DNA from: Ettlia oleoabundans
Taxonomy: Eukaryota > Chlorophyta > Chlorophyceae > Chlamydomonadales
Direction of reading: 5' to 3'
Assembly (NCBI GenBank): GCA_019693395.1
Contig: JAAMXP010000332.1
Span: forward strand, 1-12,102
DNA: 12,102 bases
The first letter of the stretch is position 1. Each line of letters starts with the position of its first letter. Below are positions 1 through 10,200 of the stretch, piece by piece. The translations under genes and the position numbers were made by a program. The notes under the pieces were generated by a model. It ran no database searches. It saw only the letters and a program-made list of their open reading frames with translations, and was not told the DNA's origin.

Positions 1-166
1 GTGCGTGCGCTGCCTCTCAAACCCGGTTTCCGCTGTGACAGTCTGCACTCTTGCCATGCCCTGGCCCGCTCCTGGTTGGCTGCAGTTGCGGGTGGTGAAG
101 CCAGTCCACTAACCCGTACTGCGTGTCTGCTGCCCACCCATCCATACTTCCCATGGTGTCGTGCAG
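1..166 (+). other. Intron (3' part at least) of the exportin-1 gene
   Basis: The sequence before the first recognised exon shows no exportin similarity and ends in GTGCAG at 161-166. The window opens with GTGCGT, the same donor used at 943, so the window may begin exactly at an intron's first base. That could also be chance. Confidence 0.6.
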
Positions 167-2903
167 TATGTGCCCGCCATGATGGATCCTATCCTAGGAG
201 ACTACGCACGCAACAACCCAGATGCACGGTGAGGCGAGTGCATGCGGTCGTCGATTGGCAGGCACGCAGGCTTGCTCCGTTGGCAAGCACGCAGGCATGT
301 GTGAAGTTGTTGGGTTGGCAGTATATTGGGTTTGGCAGGCTTGGCCCCCACTTCTTGCAGCCTTGCAGCAGATTCTGGAATCGTGAAGCCATGGGCACTT
401 GCTTGCTGCTCTGATGGCGTTGCTGTGCTGCCTGGACACTAGAATATCCACCGTGCCTTGGGAGCCCCCCCATCCCACCCCACCCCCACCTCCAAAAAGA
501 AAGAACAAGGAAAGAAGCCGCCCCTTGCTGCAGCGATGCCGAGGTGTTGTCCATGTTTGCGGTGATCATCAACCGCCTGCGATCCAAGATGGAAGCCGAG
601 GTGCCTCGCATCTTTGGCGCTGTGTTCGAGTGCACGCTGCAGATGATCACACGCAACTTTGAGGTGGGTGGATGCGGCGAATGGCTGAGCAAGAGTGCAG
701 GGCAGGGTATGAATCAATTGTCAGTGCGGGCTGCAGATACTTGGCGTGCAGAGTCGCTGTCAAGGTGCTGGGTCCCATGCATTGGCCCCTCAAGAGCCCC
801 ACCAAACCTCTGCACCTTATACGCCTTACTGCACGCGCAACATATTTTTGTGCAGGACTACCCCGAGCATCGCCTGCAGTTCTTCTCCCTGCTGCGTGCC
901 ATCACCAACCACTGCTCGTCGACGCTCTTCGCCATGGGGCCGGTGCGTGACCATAGCGCCAGCTTCTCACATAGTTTGATGAAAGAAACTATAGAAGAAA
1001 GAAACTGTATTTACACTGATGATGATTTAGCGGCAGCTGGCGTTTTGCGCCTTATCTGAGAGCGCAACCCTATCCTCAGCTGCAGCAGCCGCTTGTGAAG
1101 AAGCAGCTCAAGTGCTCTGTTCTCCTTTGCACATCCGCACCGCCCGTTTTGGACCTGTAGAAATCGCACTTTGCTTAGCATTCCCTGAATGCATCACTTT
1201 GCAGTTTCACTCCCCACTAACTTTGGACCGTTCCCACGCGATCGTCGCACCTGCAGGCGCAACTCAAGCTGGTGATTGACTCCATTGTGTGGGCCTTCAG
1301 ACACACGGAACGCAACATCGCAGACACAGGTGAGAGCAGTATAGGAAGCCCAGCGATCCCAGCAGTGCCTCATATGTTTGCTCCTGTTGTCGAGGTCCCT
1401 GCTTCTCCCTCGGGGCGCCCATCTTGCTCTGGCTCTCGCCCCTGTCTTACTCCGTTTTTACTGTTTTTCTTATTGTATCCTCGTCAGTGAATGACCGCAG
1501 TCCCTGCCCATTCTCCTCCCGCAGGCCTCAACTTGCTTCACGAGCTGCTGGTGATGTTCACTGGCAGCCCCGCAGCCACGCCCTTCTACCAGGCCTTCTA
1601 CACGCAGCTGGTGCAGGAATTATTTGCCGTCATGACGGGTGGGTGGGCAGACGTGCAGGGGTTGGTGCTGAGGACCAGCACCTCTGCATGCGTCTGTGCT
1701 TTGCCGCTGCTGCTTTCTGGCATTTTTAGCTGCCGTCTCATCTCATTTGCTCACCGCTCCGCTCGAGCCTTTGTACACAGCCGTGTTGTGCCCTCATCAC
1801 GCCCTTCTCTCCTACTCCTAATGCTTTCTGCAGACACCTTCCACAAGCCTGGCTTCAAGCTGCAGACCCGCATCCTGCACCACCTCTTTGCAGCGGCGCA
1901 GGTGGGTGCTGAACTTCCAGGGATGCAATTGTTGCCTCATCGCAGTTCCTATTGCATGCAAGCTTTTCCGGTCTTAATGAACCATGGAAGGTGCGTGCCT
2001 GCCCAGAGCCCAGCGTGCCACATTTCTTGCGGCCAGAACTTGGTGGGAGCTCATATAGTTACCACCACTCCCTGTTTTTTCCACACAAATGCAGGGCGAT
2101 GTGATCAAGGCGCCGTTGTGGGACGTGGCCACCACGCCAGGCGGCGCCTCAGCCTACCCCTCAAACGCCGCCTACGTGCAGCAGTTTGTGACAAATCTGC
2201 TGGCCACAAGCTTCCCGAACCTCAGGCCACAGCAAGTGCAGGTGGGTGGTGTAAACCGTGCACTGTTGCAGCCATTAATTGAAGGGCATTGGCAGCGTAA
2301 ATAGTTTAGCTTGTCGGCCCAAGGGAACCGCCGGCATCATTTTGGCACCAATGGCTAACGCCGCCAAGCTGCTACGGGGATGGAGATCCAGCGCTGCGGG
2401 CCCATTCTTGCTAACTTGTCAGTGTTCTCTGACACCGCTTTACGTCCTGCTTCCTCACATTATCGTCAATCGTGTGCCTTTTGTTTCCCTCTCTCCGTGC
2501 AGGCCACTGTCCTTGGCATGATGGAGTTACGGGAGTTCCCCGCCTTCAAGCAGCACGTGCGCGACTTCCTGGTGCAGTCCAACCAGTTTGCAGACCAGAA
2601 CAACGCAGACCTGTTCACGGAGGAGGTGGCAGCGCAGGTGGGTGTGTCTGTTGCTTTCCGTGCGGCGATGACGATGAGGGAGGTGTTGACGGCAGTTCGG
2701 GTAACGGGTCAGGAGCAAGTGGAGGCATTCGGGTGCTTCCCCATTCCGCTAGTTGGACAGTGTTGTCAACTGTTTCGCCCCTCCCAGCTTTTGGGGTCTT
2801 CAATCGCTCACTCAATTTGCAGGCAGAAGCTCAGCGGCAGAAGTTGGCCAAGGTGCCGGGCATGCTGAACCCGTATGACAACGACATGGATGGATCTGAC
2901 TGA
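167..2903 (+). CDS. XPO1: Exportin-1 (CRM1/XPO1), C-terminal 298 residues, 9 exons, 5' partial
   Basis: Exportin-1 is the karyopherin-beta receptor that carries leucine-rich NES cargo out of the nucleus with RanGTP. Exons: 167-228, 534-663, 856-942, 1257-1329, 1525-1638, 1834-1901, 2095-2241, 2503-2637, 2823-2903 (TGA 2901-2903). They join in phase to 897 nt. The product runs from YVPAMMDPILGDYARNNPDA through VFECTLQMI, DYPEHRLQFFSLLRAI, LVIDSIVWAFRHTERN, PAFKQHVRDFLVQSNQFA and VPGMLNPYD to an acidic end (DNDMDGSD). These match the last HEAT repeats and C-terminal tail of CRM1. PLWDV, YVQQFV and the EEVAAQAEAQRQK stretch look plant-like. In yeast and human CRM1 the C-terminal helix and acidic tail regulate cargo binding. 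The NES cleft (HEAT 11-12) lies upstream of the window. Introns are GT-AG; five of eight complete ones start GTGGGT. The phase of the first exon is inferred from the homology. Identity is secure; individual boundaries rest on frame and homology. Confidence 0.95.
229..533 (+). other. Exportin-1 intron with a short minisatellite and a C-rich tract
   Basis: The donor is GTGAGG and the acceptor GCTGCAG, splitting an Arg codon (CG|C). Inside are two near-identical 20-bp copies (255-274 and 280-299) and a C-run tract at 465-490, about 45 bases before the acceptor. The tract may serve as an extended polypyrimidine tract. Confidence 0.85.
255..299 (+). repeat. Two 20-bp direct repeats with a 25-bp period
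   Basis: TTGGCAGGCACGCAGGCTTG (255-274) and TTGGCAAGCACGCAGGCATG (280-299) match at 18 of 20 bases. Shorter TTGGCAG pieces follow to about 340. Confidence 0.85.
943..1256 (+). other. Exportin-1 intron with an AT-rich island
   Basis: The donor is GTGCGT and the acceptor CTGCAG. Bases 961-1030 are clearly more AT-rich than the rest. They carry GAAAGAAACT twice (981-990 and 996-1005) and sequences resembling C/D snoRNA boxes. No coding similarity is visible. Confidence 0.85.
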
Positions 2904-3590
2904 GCAGCAGCACTCCTCATGGCTGCAGCCTTTGGCGGCAGCTCTGGCTGTATGGCAGCGTGGGCGGCATGGGGGCTTGTTGAGGGCATCGCCTCTCTTG
3001 TTTGTCGAAAGCCCCGCACCTGCTTTCCATCAAAAGTCTGCTTAGCAGCTGCAAAGCCACATGGGACTTGCTCGTTCGCCTCACAGAGCCCCACCCAGCA
3101 CTGCTCCCCAGCTCCTGTCGCCGCTGCTGGTCTGCCGATATTTTCCCTTGCTCTCCGTGCAGCATCTGTCTTTCATTACGTGCATTGGATTGACGGCATG
3201 CCTGTTTCGGGCATCATGCACAACCAACCAACCATTCAGCCTCTTTTTTTCCTTTCCCCTTAGGCAGGACCTGTTGCCTCCCCCCAGTTTTGGCCCGTCC
3301 CCCACGGCAGGCAGGCTTCCCACCCCAGCCTGCTGTTGGCCCACCCGTGGCACACGTCCTCTGTAGGCCTCCCCTTGTTTGCTGCTTGCTCCCTCGCACC
3401 ACAACTTGCCTTTGACCCATGATCCCCCAAAACCGCCAGTCCTTACTCCCCTACTCTGACTCTGTTGGCGCTTGTTCTTCGCTTAGCAACTGCCTTGATG
3501 CGACGTCTACCCACCTGCTGCAGCTGCCTCATGCCTCTTACCGCTGCTGTAGCACGCCATCTTGCACACTTGTAACCCCGTCCCCTTCAC
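2904..3590 (+). other. Probable 3' UTR of exportin-1
   Basis: About 690 bases run from the TGA to just past the first TGTAA. The stretch is rich in CT and in TGCTG/GCAGC words. No reading frame in it has recognisable similarity. A pyrimidine-rich run ending CCTTAG (3241-3263) looks like a splice acceptor, but I found no matching donor with support. The 3' end is inferred from the TGTAA only. Confidence 0.6.
3571..3575 (+). terminator. TGTAA polyadenylation signal for exportin-1
   Basis: TGTAA is the usual chlorophyte poly(A) signal, with cleavage expected about 10-25 bases downstream. This is the only copy I see on the + strand between the exportin stop and the next gene's start. It lies 668 bases after the stop. 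Confidence 0.55.
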
Positions 3591-4050
3591 AACTCTTGCA
3601 CAGAACTGTGGGCACCAGCCTGACCGGGATCGGGTCGTGGATTTGAGTGCCGTGCAAGGTCAGGGGTTGATACGACATAGAGTTTGCCTCTCCCAAACCG
3701 CTGTGATGACGCGTTGGGAGGTCATCTGCGTTCCTGTTGGCGGCACCTTAAAAGCGGCCCTAACTTTCTTCCTGCACAACAAGTTCTGCTTAGCACTCCA
3801 AGGTTGCTCCGTTTTGCATTTCAAGCGATCAAACAGGTTCCTCTATCCATATCATACACACTCAACCGCTACTACTGTTCAGCTGTGCCGGCAGAGCAGC
3901 GAATTGCTGCGCGGGCAGAGCCTCACGCCCTTGGGCAGCGTTTCCCCTGTGATCATCAACTGTGGAAGGCCCCTTTCAGCCAGGGTGCATTCAGCCAGCG
4001 CTCTCCCGAGGGGTTCAAAGCACGCTCCTGCAAACCTGGGGACGTCACAG
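3591..4050 (+). promoter_or_regulatory. Intergenic/promoter and leader region of the kinase gene; possible upstream coding exon
   Basis: No recognisable protein or RNA gene lies here. The promoter and transcription start must fall in this stretch or just upstream, but I see no convincing TATA box. The end fits an exon end: GACGTCACAG before GTGCGT at 4051. A frame open from 3562 (ATG at 3562 and 3706) joins in phase through the intron at 4051-4216 to the kinase frame. The protein might therefore start further upstream than 4220. The upstream residues show no domain, so a spliced 5' UTR is equally possible. Confidence 0.4.
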
Positions 4051-4216
4051 GTGCGTTCATTCATGTTGAAAGCCCCTAAGAGTTGCAGCTCAAGCACGCA
4101 CTTGGGAAGCGGCCGTGCCTCAGTTGCCACCCTGCTTGCCGCCGCCCCGCCTATGGGTGGGCCGTCGCCTTGAACTACTTTTTATTCATTCTTAGCTTTC
4201 TATTGCCTCGCTGCAG
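4051..4216 (+). other. Probable leader intron of the kinase gene
   Basis: CACAG|GTGCGT at the left and CTCGCTGCAG at the right (4207-4216) match the splice signals used elsewhere in the window, with a T-rich run before the acceptor. The acceptor is three bases before the ATG at 4220. Confidence 0.55.
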
Positions 4217-4219
4217 TCC

Positions 4220-7200
4220 ATGCCATCTTCTGCCACCAAACAAAGCGACGCCGGGATGGACTTGCTCCAGTCAACCTTCAGCAGCAATCCCGAGGTTGCT
4301 GCCGCCGCGCTAGAGCGGCTGTGCCAGCTGGCTGAGAATGACGGCGTGCTGCTGGTGGCTCTGGGCAGCCACCGCCACCTGCTGCCTCACCTACACAAAC
4401 TTCTCAAAGCGGAGCCTGGCACGAGCACCACACCTGCAAGAGCGGCACAGCAGCCGGCCGCTGCAGCGGCCAGAGCTAACAGCGCCGATGGCAGCTGGCG
4501 AGGCGACAGAGCCCCAGCTCCCACCTCTGCAGCAGCACCCGAGCGTCTGCGCATGAGCTCTGCCTTCCTGGTTTCGCAGCTGGCTGGCAGAACCGCAGCA
4601 ATTGACGCGCGCCTTTTAGATCATCGCTTCATCCCAGCGCTGGTGGCCGCGGCAGCCGCCCCAGCGGGGGACGGGAGTGATGCATGGGGCCGACGCCGCG
4701 GTGCCCTTCGCGCCATCTCCAAGCTTCTAGCGGCACAGCCCGCCTGCGCGGCGGCCCAGCTGGTGGCTTGCGGTGGTGTGGACACTGTGGTGCGGCTGCT
4801 GGATGCTGAGGATGCAGGTGCGGGTGCAGGGCGGACTCTTACCTGGTGGCCGGGTAGTGGTTGGCAGCTGGCAATGGGCAGGGAATATGCAAGTAGATGA
4901 AGGTTGCCAGTTGTGCACGCTTTTATGGCTTTCTTTGCAGCGTCCAGCAGTTTTTTTCCATCAAATCGAACTCATACCTTGGCATCTTGAGCTCAACTAC
5001 TACTCATCTTGTCACTGCTCTGCTGCCGCCTGTGCTGCAGACCAACTGCTGAGGTGTGCGGCCGTGGTCGCGCGTCGTTGCCTCTCCATTCTTCAATCAG
5101 TGCTAGAGGTAATGCCCGGCGGCGGCGGTGCAGCCGGCTTGCTGCAGGCCCCAGCACTGGGCGCGGTGGTGCGGCTACTGGCGGGGCGCTACCATGCCAG
5201 CGGCAGCGGCGCTGAAATACAGCAGGAGGCGGCGGCGTTCCTGCTTCTGCTGATCAGGTGCGGCAGGCACTGTAGCCTCTGGGGCAGCTGCATGCTGGCA
5301 GGTTTCTTTATTCTTTGTTAGTATATAGCAAGATAATAAGATATATCAGATGTGCTGTAGTGGGCTGCTTTGTCTACCTTCATTTATGCTTCTTCGAACA
5401 TGGATTTGACCTTAGTCTACCTGCACGGCTGTACTGGCTGTGCTGGCTGCACATGCGGTACACATGCCATGATCTGCAGTACACGTGCTATGTTTCGCAT
5501 GTTCTGTATGTGTTCCATGCATTGCAACAACTAGCCATAACAAACCACCTGGCCAATTGCCCCTGCAGGGAGCCACAAGCGGCACCAGGACTGGCAGCAG
5601 CAGGGGCGGGCCCTGTGCTGTCCTCACTGGCAGTGGCCGGTGACTCTGAAGTCTCGCGAATGGCGGCACAGGCACTGCATTGCTTGCAGCAGCACGAAGA
5701 TTGGCGATCCCAGCAGGCGCAGCAGCAGCAAATGGAGGCGCAGCAGGTGCAGCAGCAGCGAATGCAGCATCATCAAGTGCAGCCGCAGCCGGCGCAGCAG
5801 CAGCAGCATGCGCCTCGAGAGCTGAGGCGCACCCTCACTGGATGGGGGGCAATCTTACCGGCGCTTGTCCCGGCGGGCAGGCGACAGGTGTCCCGAGCTG
5901 CCAGCGCCCCCTCCCCTCTGCAGCCCGTGCCAGAGGAGCACCAGCACCCAGTTCAGGAGGCCAGCCGGCCCCCAGGAGAGCATGCAGGGGCACGGCAAGA
6001 GGAAAGGGGGAGCGGCACCGACAGGCCGCAGCATCGCCGAAGCGTCGAGAAAGTGCAGCTCTGGCAGCAACAGCAGCTGCACCAGCAACAGCAGCTGCAC
6101 CAGCAACAGCAGCAGCAGGCCGATCTTTCCGCCCAGCTGGGCCCCTCACCTCCCCCCAGCTTGGGCGATTCTCCTGGCAGTGCTGGAGGGGCCGGAGGCC
6201 GGCCTGTTTCTGCCGCTAATCTGGTGGCTGTACTGCGGAGCGGGACGACTCGCTCCCAGCTGGGTGCTGCGGAGCAGGTGGCAGGGCTGGCCGGCAGCGG
6301 CGCGAGAGCGGCAGCAGTCATCTGCGCCGCTGGCGGCGCGGCGGCACTAGCAGAGTGCATATGCGACAACGCAGCGGGGCCAGTCGCCGTGCAAGACACG
6401 CTGCACGACGCGTTTGACGCTTCTCTGCGGGAGGCGCTGTGCATTGCTGCGCTGCGTGCGCTGTGCACGCTGTGCCAGCAGGCCCCTGCTGCGGTGTCGG
6501 CGGTACTACCCATAGCAGCCCCCAGCCTGCGCCTGCTCATGGTTGGACCAGATGCCCTGCAGCGACAGCTGGCAGCCATGTTGCTGGCTCCTACACTGGC
6601 AGCCACAGCTTCAACCCCCAACAGTAGCACAGGCCAGCAGCAGCCATGGCCGCACGGCCCGTCTGCAGCAGCAGTTCACCACCTCATGCAGGCCGCCGCT
6701 GAGGCAGCCTCCTCGGCTGCCCAAGGCCTGCTCCCACAAGCACCCGCTTGCAGCCAGCGCACCTCAGCAACCCAGCAGGATTGGGAGCCAGAATTTGAAG
6801 AGCTGCTGCCCAGCTTAGCTCCTTCGCTCCTTTCAGAGCTGCCCGAGTCAGGCAGCAGCCAGCAGGCGCTCCACGCCACTCCCTCCACCGTGCTTCGCTG
6901 CCAGCCCAGGACACCCTACACCTCAAGCCACCTGGGGGTGGCCTCCAGCCATAACAGCCCACAGCTGCCATTGCCGCAGCAGGAGCCGCTGCCGCGGTCC
7001 CAACAACCTCCGCCGCGGCCGTTCATGCAGCCCTTGCAGCAGCATGCGACTTTGCAGCAGCACATGCAGCAGACACCAATGCAGGAGCATGCAGCTCAGA
7101 ACAACCCTAGTCGGCAGTCGGTTAAGGAGCAGCTGCTGCAGTCAGGCAACAGCGGCAGCAGCAGCGACGTGCTGCTGCCGCGGCTGCCCTCCAGGGCTCG

Positions 7201-10200
7201 CCGCCAGCTGGCACACGCGCTGCGCCAGAAGCCACCCCCCTCAGATGCAGGCAGCGAGGTGGAAAGCGCTAGCCCCCGACAGCTGGCCAGGGCGAGGTCT
7301 GCAGGGGCCTCCCTGTGGGCCACCGGTTCTGAAGGCACTGCTGAGCTGGCAGGTGCTGAGCTGGCTTTTTTCCACCTGGAAGCCACTGCCTCAAGGCGTG
7401 TAACCGCCAGCGCCAGCGAGGCAGGCGGCAGCGCTGTCACCGGGTCGGCTGTATCAGGAGCGGCGCTCAGCAGCGGCGGCATGCTGGTGCAGCGTTCAGA
7501 CATCGTGATCTGCAAGGTAGGTGTGGGGGGCAGTGTAGTTTGCAGGGTATGTATGTGGGGCATATCAACTGTTTTTGGGTACAAAACCCGCCCGAGCAAT
7601 CTGCCTAACCTCAATGGAGCTTGAGGATAGACCCTCACAGAGCCTGCTTGATCACTGCTTGTGGGTTGGTACAAACCAGATTGGTTAGCTGGTCAAATGA
7701 AACAGATGCATGATGAGCGTGCAAGCACCTTCTGGTGTTGCTGGGGTATGGGTGGGTGGCATGTGCCTCCCACCATGCATGGCAGCGCTCCATATTAATG
7801 GCAGCGCATAACTGGCAGCACCCTTGGATTCAACATTCTGCCGGCCAGTGCATCACAATTGAAGCAGGTCATCGTTAAGTCATAACATCTGCCAGCCTGG
7901 CACCCTTCTGCCGCCGTCTGCAGGACCCAGAGGGGCGTGACTGGAAGCTGGGGGAGGGGGGCTTCGGGGTGGTGCTCAAGGCAAGCTGAGAAAAGAAAGA
8001 AAGAATCCGCCTGTGTGTGTGTGTGTAAAGAAGCCATCAAAGCAACCACCCCAGGAGGCCGCCTCTTGCTGGCTACCGGTAAGGTGGGCAGCCTTTTGCC
8101 CTCCTGCCGCCAAGGCCTGCCTGTTGACTCCTTGTGTTGGCAGGGTTGCCTACCGGGAGAGGCTGAATAGCTGTGACTCGCTTGGGATCGGCCGTGTTGG
8201 CCTGCCTCATTTGAATCCGTTTTCCGCCTCCGAGGGCCTTCCAGCCCTCAACTGTCCGTCTGTCTTTCTGTCTGTCTATCTTCAAAACCCATAGGAGCAC
8301 CGCTGCTGGCACCTGTCTCATGCGCAGGGCCTGATGAATGGGGTGGATGAGGTGGCAGTGAAGTGCATCAAGGCTGAGGTCCCTTCTGGTATGCGAAGCT
8401 GCCAGGCCTTTTGCCACTCTAATGCCAGCCAAGGGTTTGAACATCCCAAACCTGTCACCATGCTTTGGGTGCTGAAGGGGAGCGCTGTCAGACTTTGCAG
8501 GCTGCGTGTGCAATGATCTCCTTTTCGAAGCTACCATGCTTTGCCTGCCACTCCTGGCCTGATGCCCCATCCCCTCAGATACTGTTAAGGCAACGCATTG
8601 AGTGAGATGAATTGCTTGCTGCCGCCACAACTGGTACCGCAGATGCTAAGGGTGCCCCTGAGCATTGTAAATGTTTGATTGGGTTTTTGGATTGGCCAAT
8701 TGGTGATAATATGAAAAACTAAAGAGTGGTAAAAATGATGCATCTTGCCTGGTACTGCAGATGCTGAGCTGGCCACCTTCCACAGGGAGGTGCACCTGCT
8801 GGCGGGGCTGCGCCACCGCAACATCGTGCAGGTGGGGGGCACCCCAGACGGGCATGGCCCGCCAAAGTTCATGTACAGCAGCATTTTCCCCCGAATACAC
8901 AAGAGGGGCATGGGTGCTTTGTGTGTGTCTTTGCCCCCTTATTGCGTCATTCCGGTTTGCCGTCCTCAGCTGTGCCACCTGGCTCTAGCACATGCGTGTA
9001 CACAATGCCCTGCCTGCAGTACTATGGCGCCTGCCTGGAGCCTGGCAGCCTCTTCCTGGTGACAGAGTATATGAAAGGCGCGGAATCCTGAAAGTTTATT
9101 AGCAGCTGGGTGATACTCACTAGTCCAGGCCCAGCATGGTGGCTGCAGGCTGGGTGGCACATTAATTCCGTCGCTCCTCTTGCCAGCGGGTAGCGCTTCA
9201 CACCCCACACACCTGTTGCTTCTTTGCTTCCTCCGGGCCTTCCTCGACTGTAGAAAGCTTTCTTGTGGCTTTTCTCGGCTGCTACTATGCTGCAGGCGGT
9301 GACCTCTACACGGCGCTGAGGCGGCACCCCGGGGCGCTGCGCTGGGAGCGGCTGGGGAGGAGGGTGGCGCTGGATGTGGCTCTGGGCCTCAACTACCTGC
9401 ACAGGTACTGCCTATAAGTATCCCCTAGTATGCCTGCTACGATACCTAGTATGATCACCTACTGGTAGAAGATGGTAGATCTACAACCAAAGGAGCGTTG
9501 CTGGCTGAGTGTATTGTGAACAGTTCCGTGGGAAACTGACATGCCATTGAGCAGCGCATCTGTTCGGCGGTAGCAAGCCTAGTTTGGCAGCATCATTGTT
9601 GGTGCCTGGGCCTGTCTGCTGCCTCGCATGAGCTGCTATGGCCGCTGAGCTCATTGTGACTCGCGTGAGCCTACTTTGCCTGTCGAGCCTGCTATGCCCG
9701 TTGAGCATGCTTTGCTCGTGCTGTGCCCCTGTTTGCTGCAGCCGGCGGCCGCCCATGAGTCACCGGGACCTGAAGAGCCCCAATGTGCTCCTCTCAGGTT
9801 TGAATACATGCATCTAGCCCGCTGGACAGCAATACAGGGAACCACTTTGCTTGCTTGCAACGCAAACGCTGCCGCTCCTGCCCTCGGGCTGAAACTGCCG
9901 TACGGCGCTGGACAGTTAGCGGCGGAGGGTGTGCGCTTCATGCATGCTGGCTCTGCCGCTTCCTGCCAGTCTCATTATTGGTGTTGCAATCTGCCCTAAT
10001 ATTGCATTCTGCCCTGCAGAGGAGGGAGTGGCAAAGATAGCCGATGTGGGCATGGTGCGCCCCCATGTGGCCGAGCTGGTCACAGCCCAACCGCTCATGA
10101 CGCCGCTGTGGGCAGCACCAGAGGTTCTAAGGCGGGATCGAGCGGGAGTCAAGGTGGGCGGGTGTGGTGTACTGCCTAGAGGGTGGAGTATCTGGTCTAC

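Noticed and set aside
1491..2282. One long plus-strand open frame of 263 codons over the exportin region
   Set aside because: It reads through several introns and matches exportin nowhere continuously. The spliced frame explains the conserved sequence.
3241..3263. Splice acceptor (CCTTAG after a T/C run) in the exportin 3' UTR
   Set aside because: I found no partner donor that I could support, and there is no coding frame to test it.
5315..5568. Leftward extension of the large exon as a hydrophobic N-terminus
   Set aside because: The frame is open by chance. The splice from 5257 to 5569 continues the armadillo-like helix in phase.
5953..6630. Minus-strand open frame of 225 codons with Cys-rich runs
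   Set aside because: It is the antisense shadow of the CAG-rich exon. Cys/Ala/Ser runs come from reading CAG/CTG repeats in another frame.
8033..8080. A mini-exon ending before GTAAGG at 8081, inside the GC-AG intron
   Set aside because: All candidate lengths are multiples of three and lead only into a frame that stops at once. The residues resemble nothing in a kinase N-lobe.
8144..8170. An extra kinase exon reading VAYRERLN after CAG at 8141-8143
   Set aside because: It needs two leftover bases from the preceding exon, which ends in phase 0. It also meets a TAG at once. The direct join from 7980 to 8328 gives the conserved kinase sequence exactly.
8073..8630. Minus-strand open frame of 185 codons
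   Set aside because: It runs antisense across two introns and a kinase exon and has no recognisable domain.
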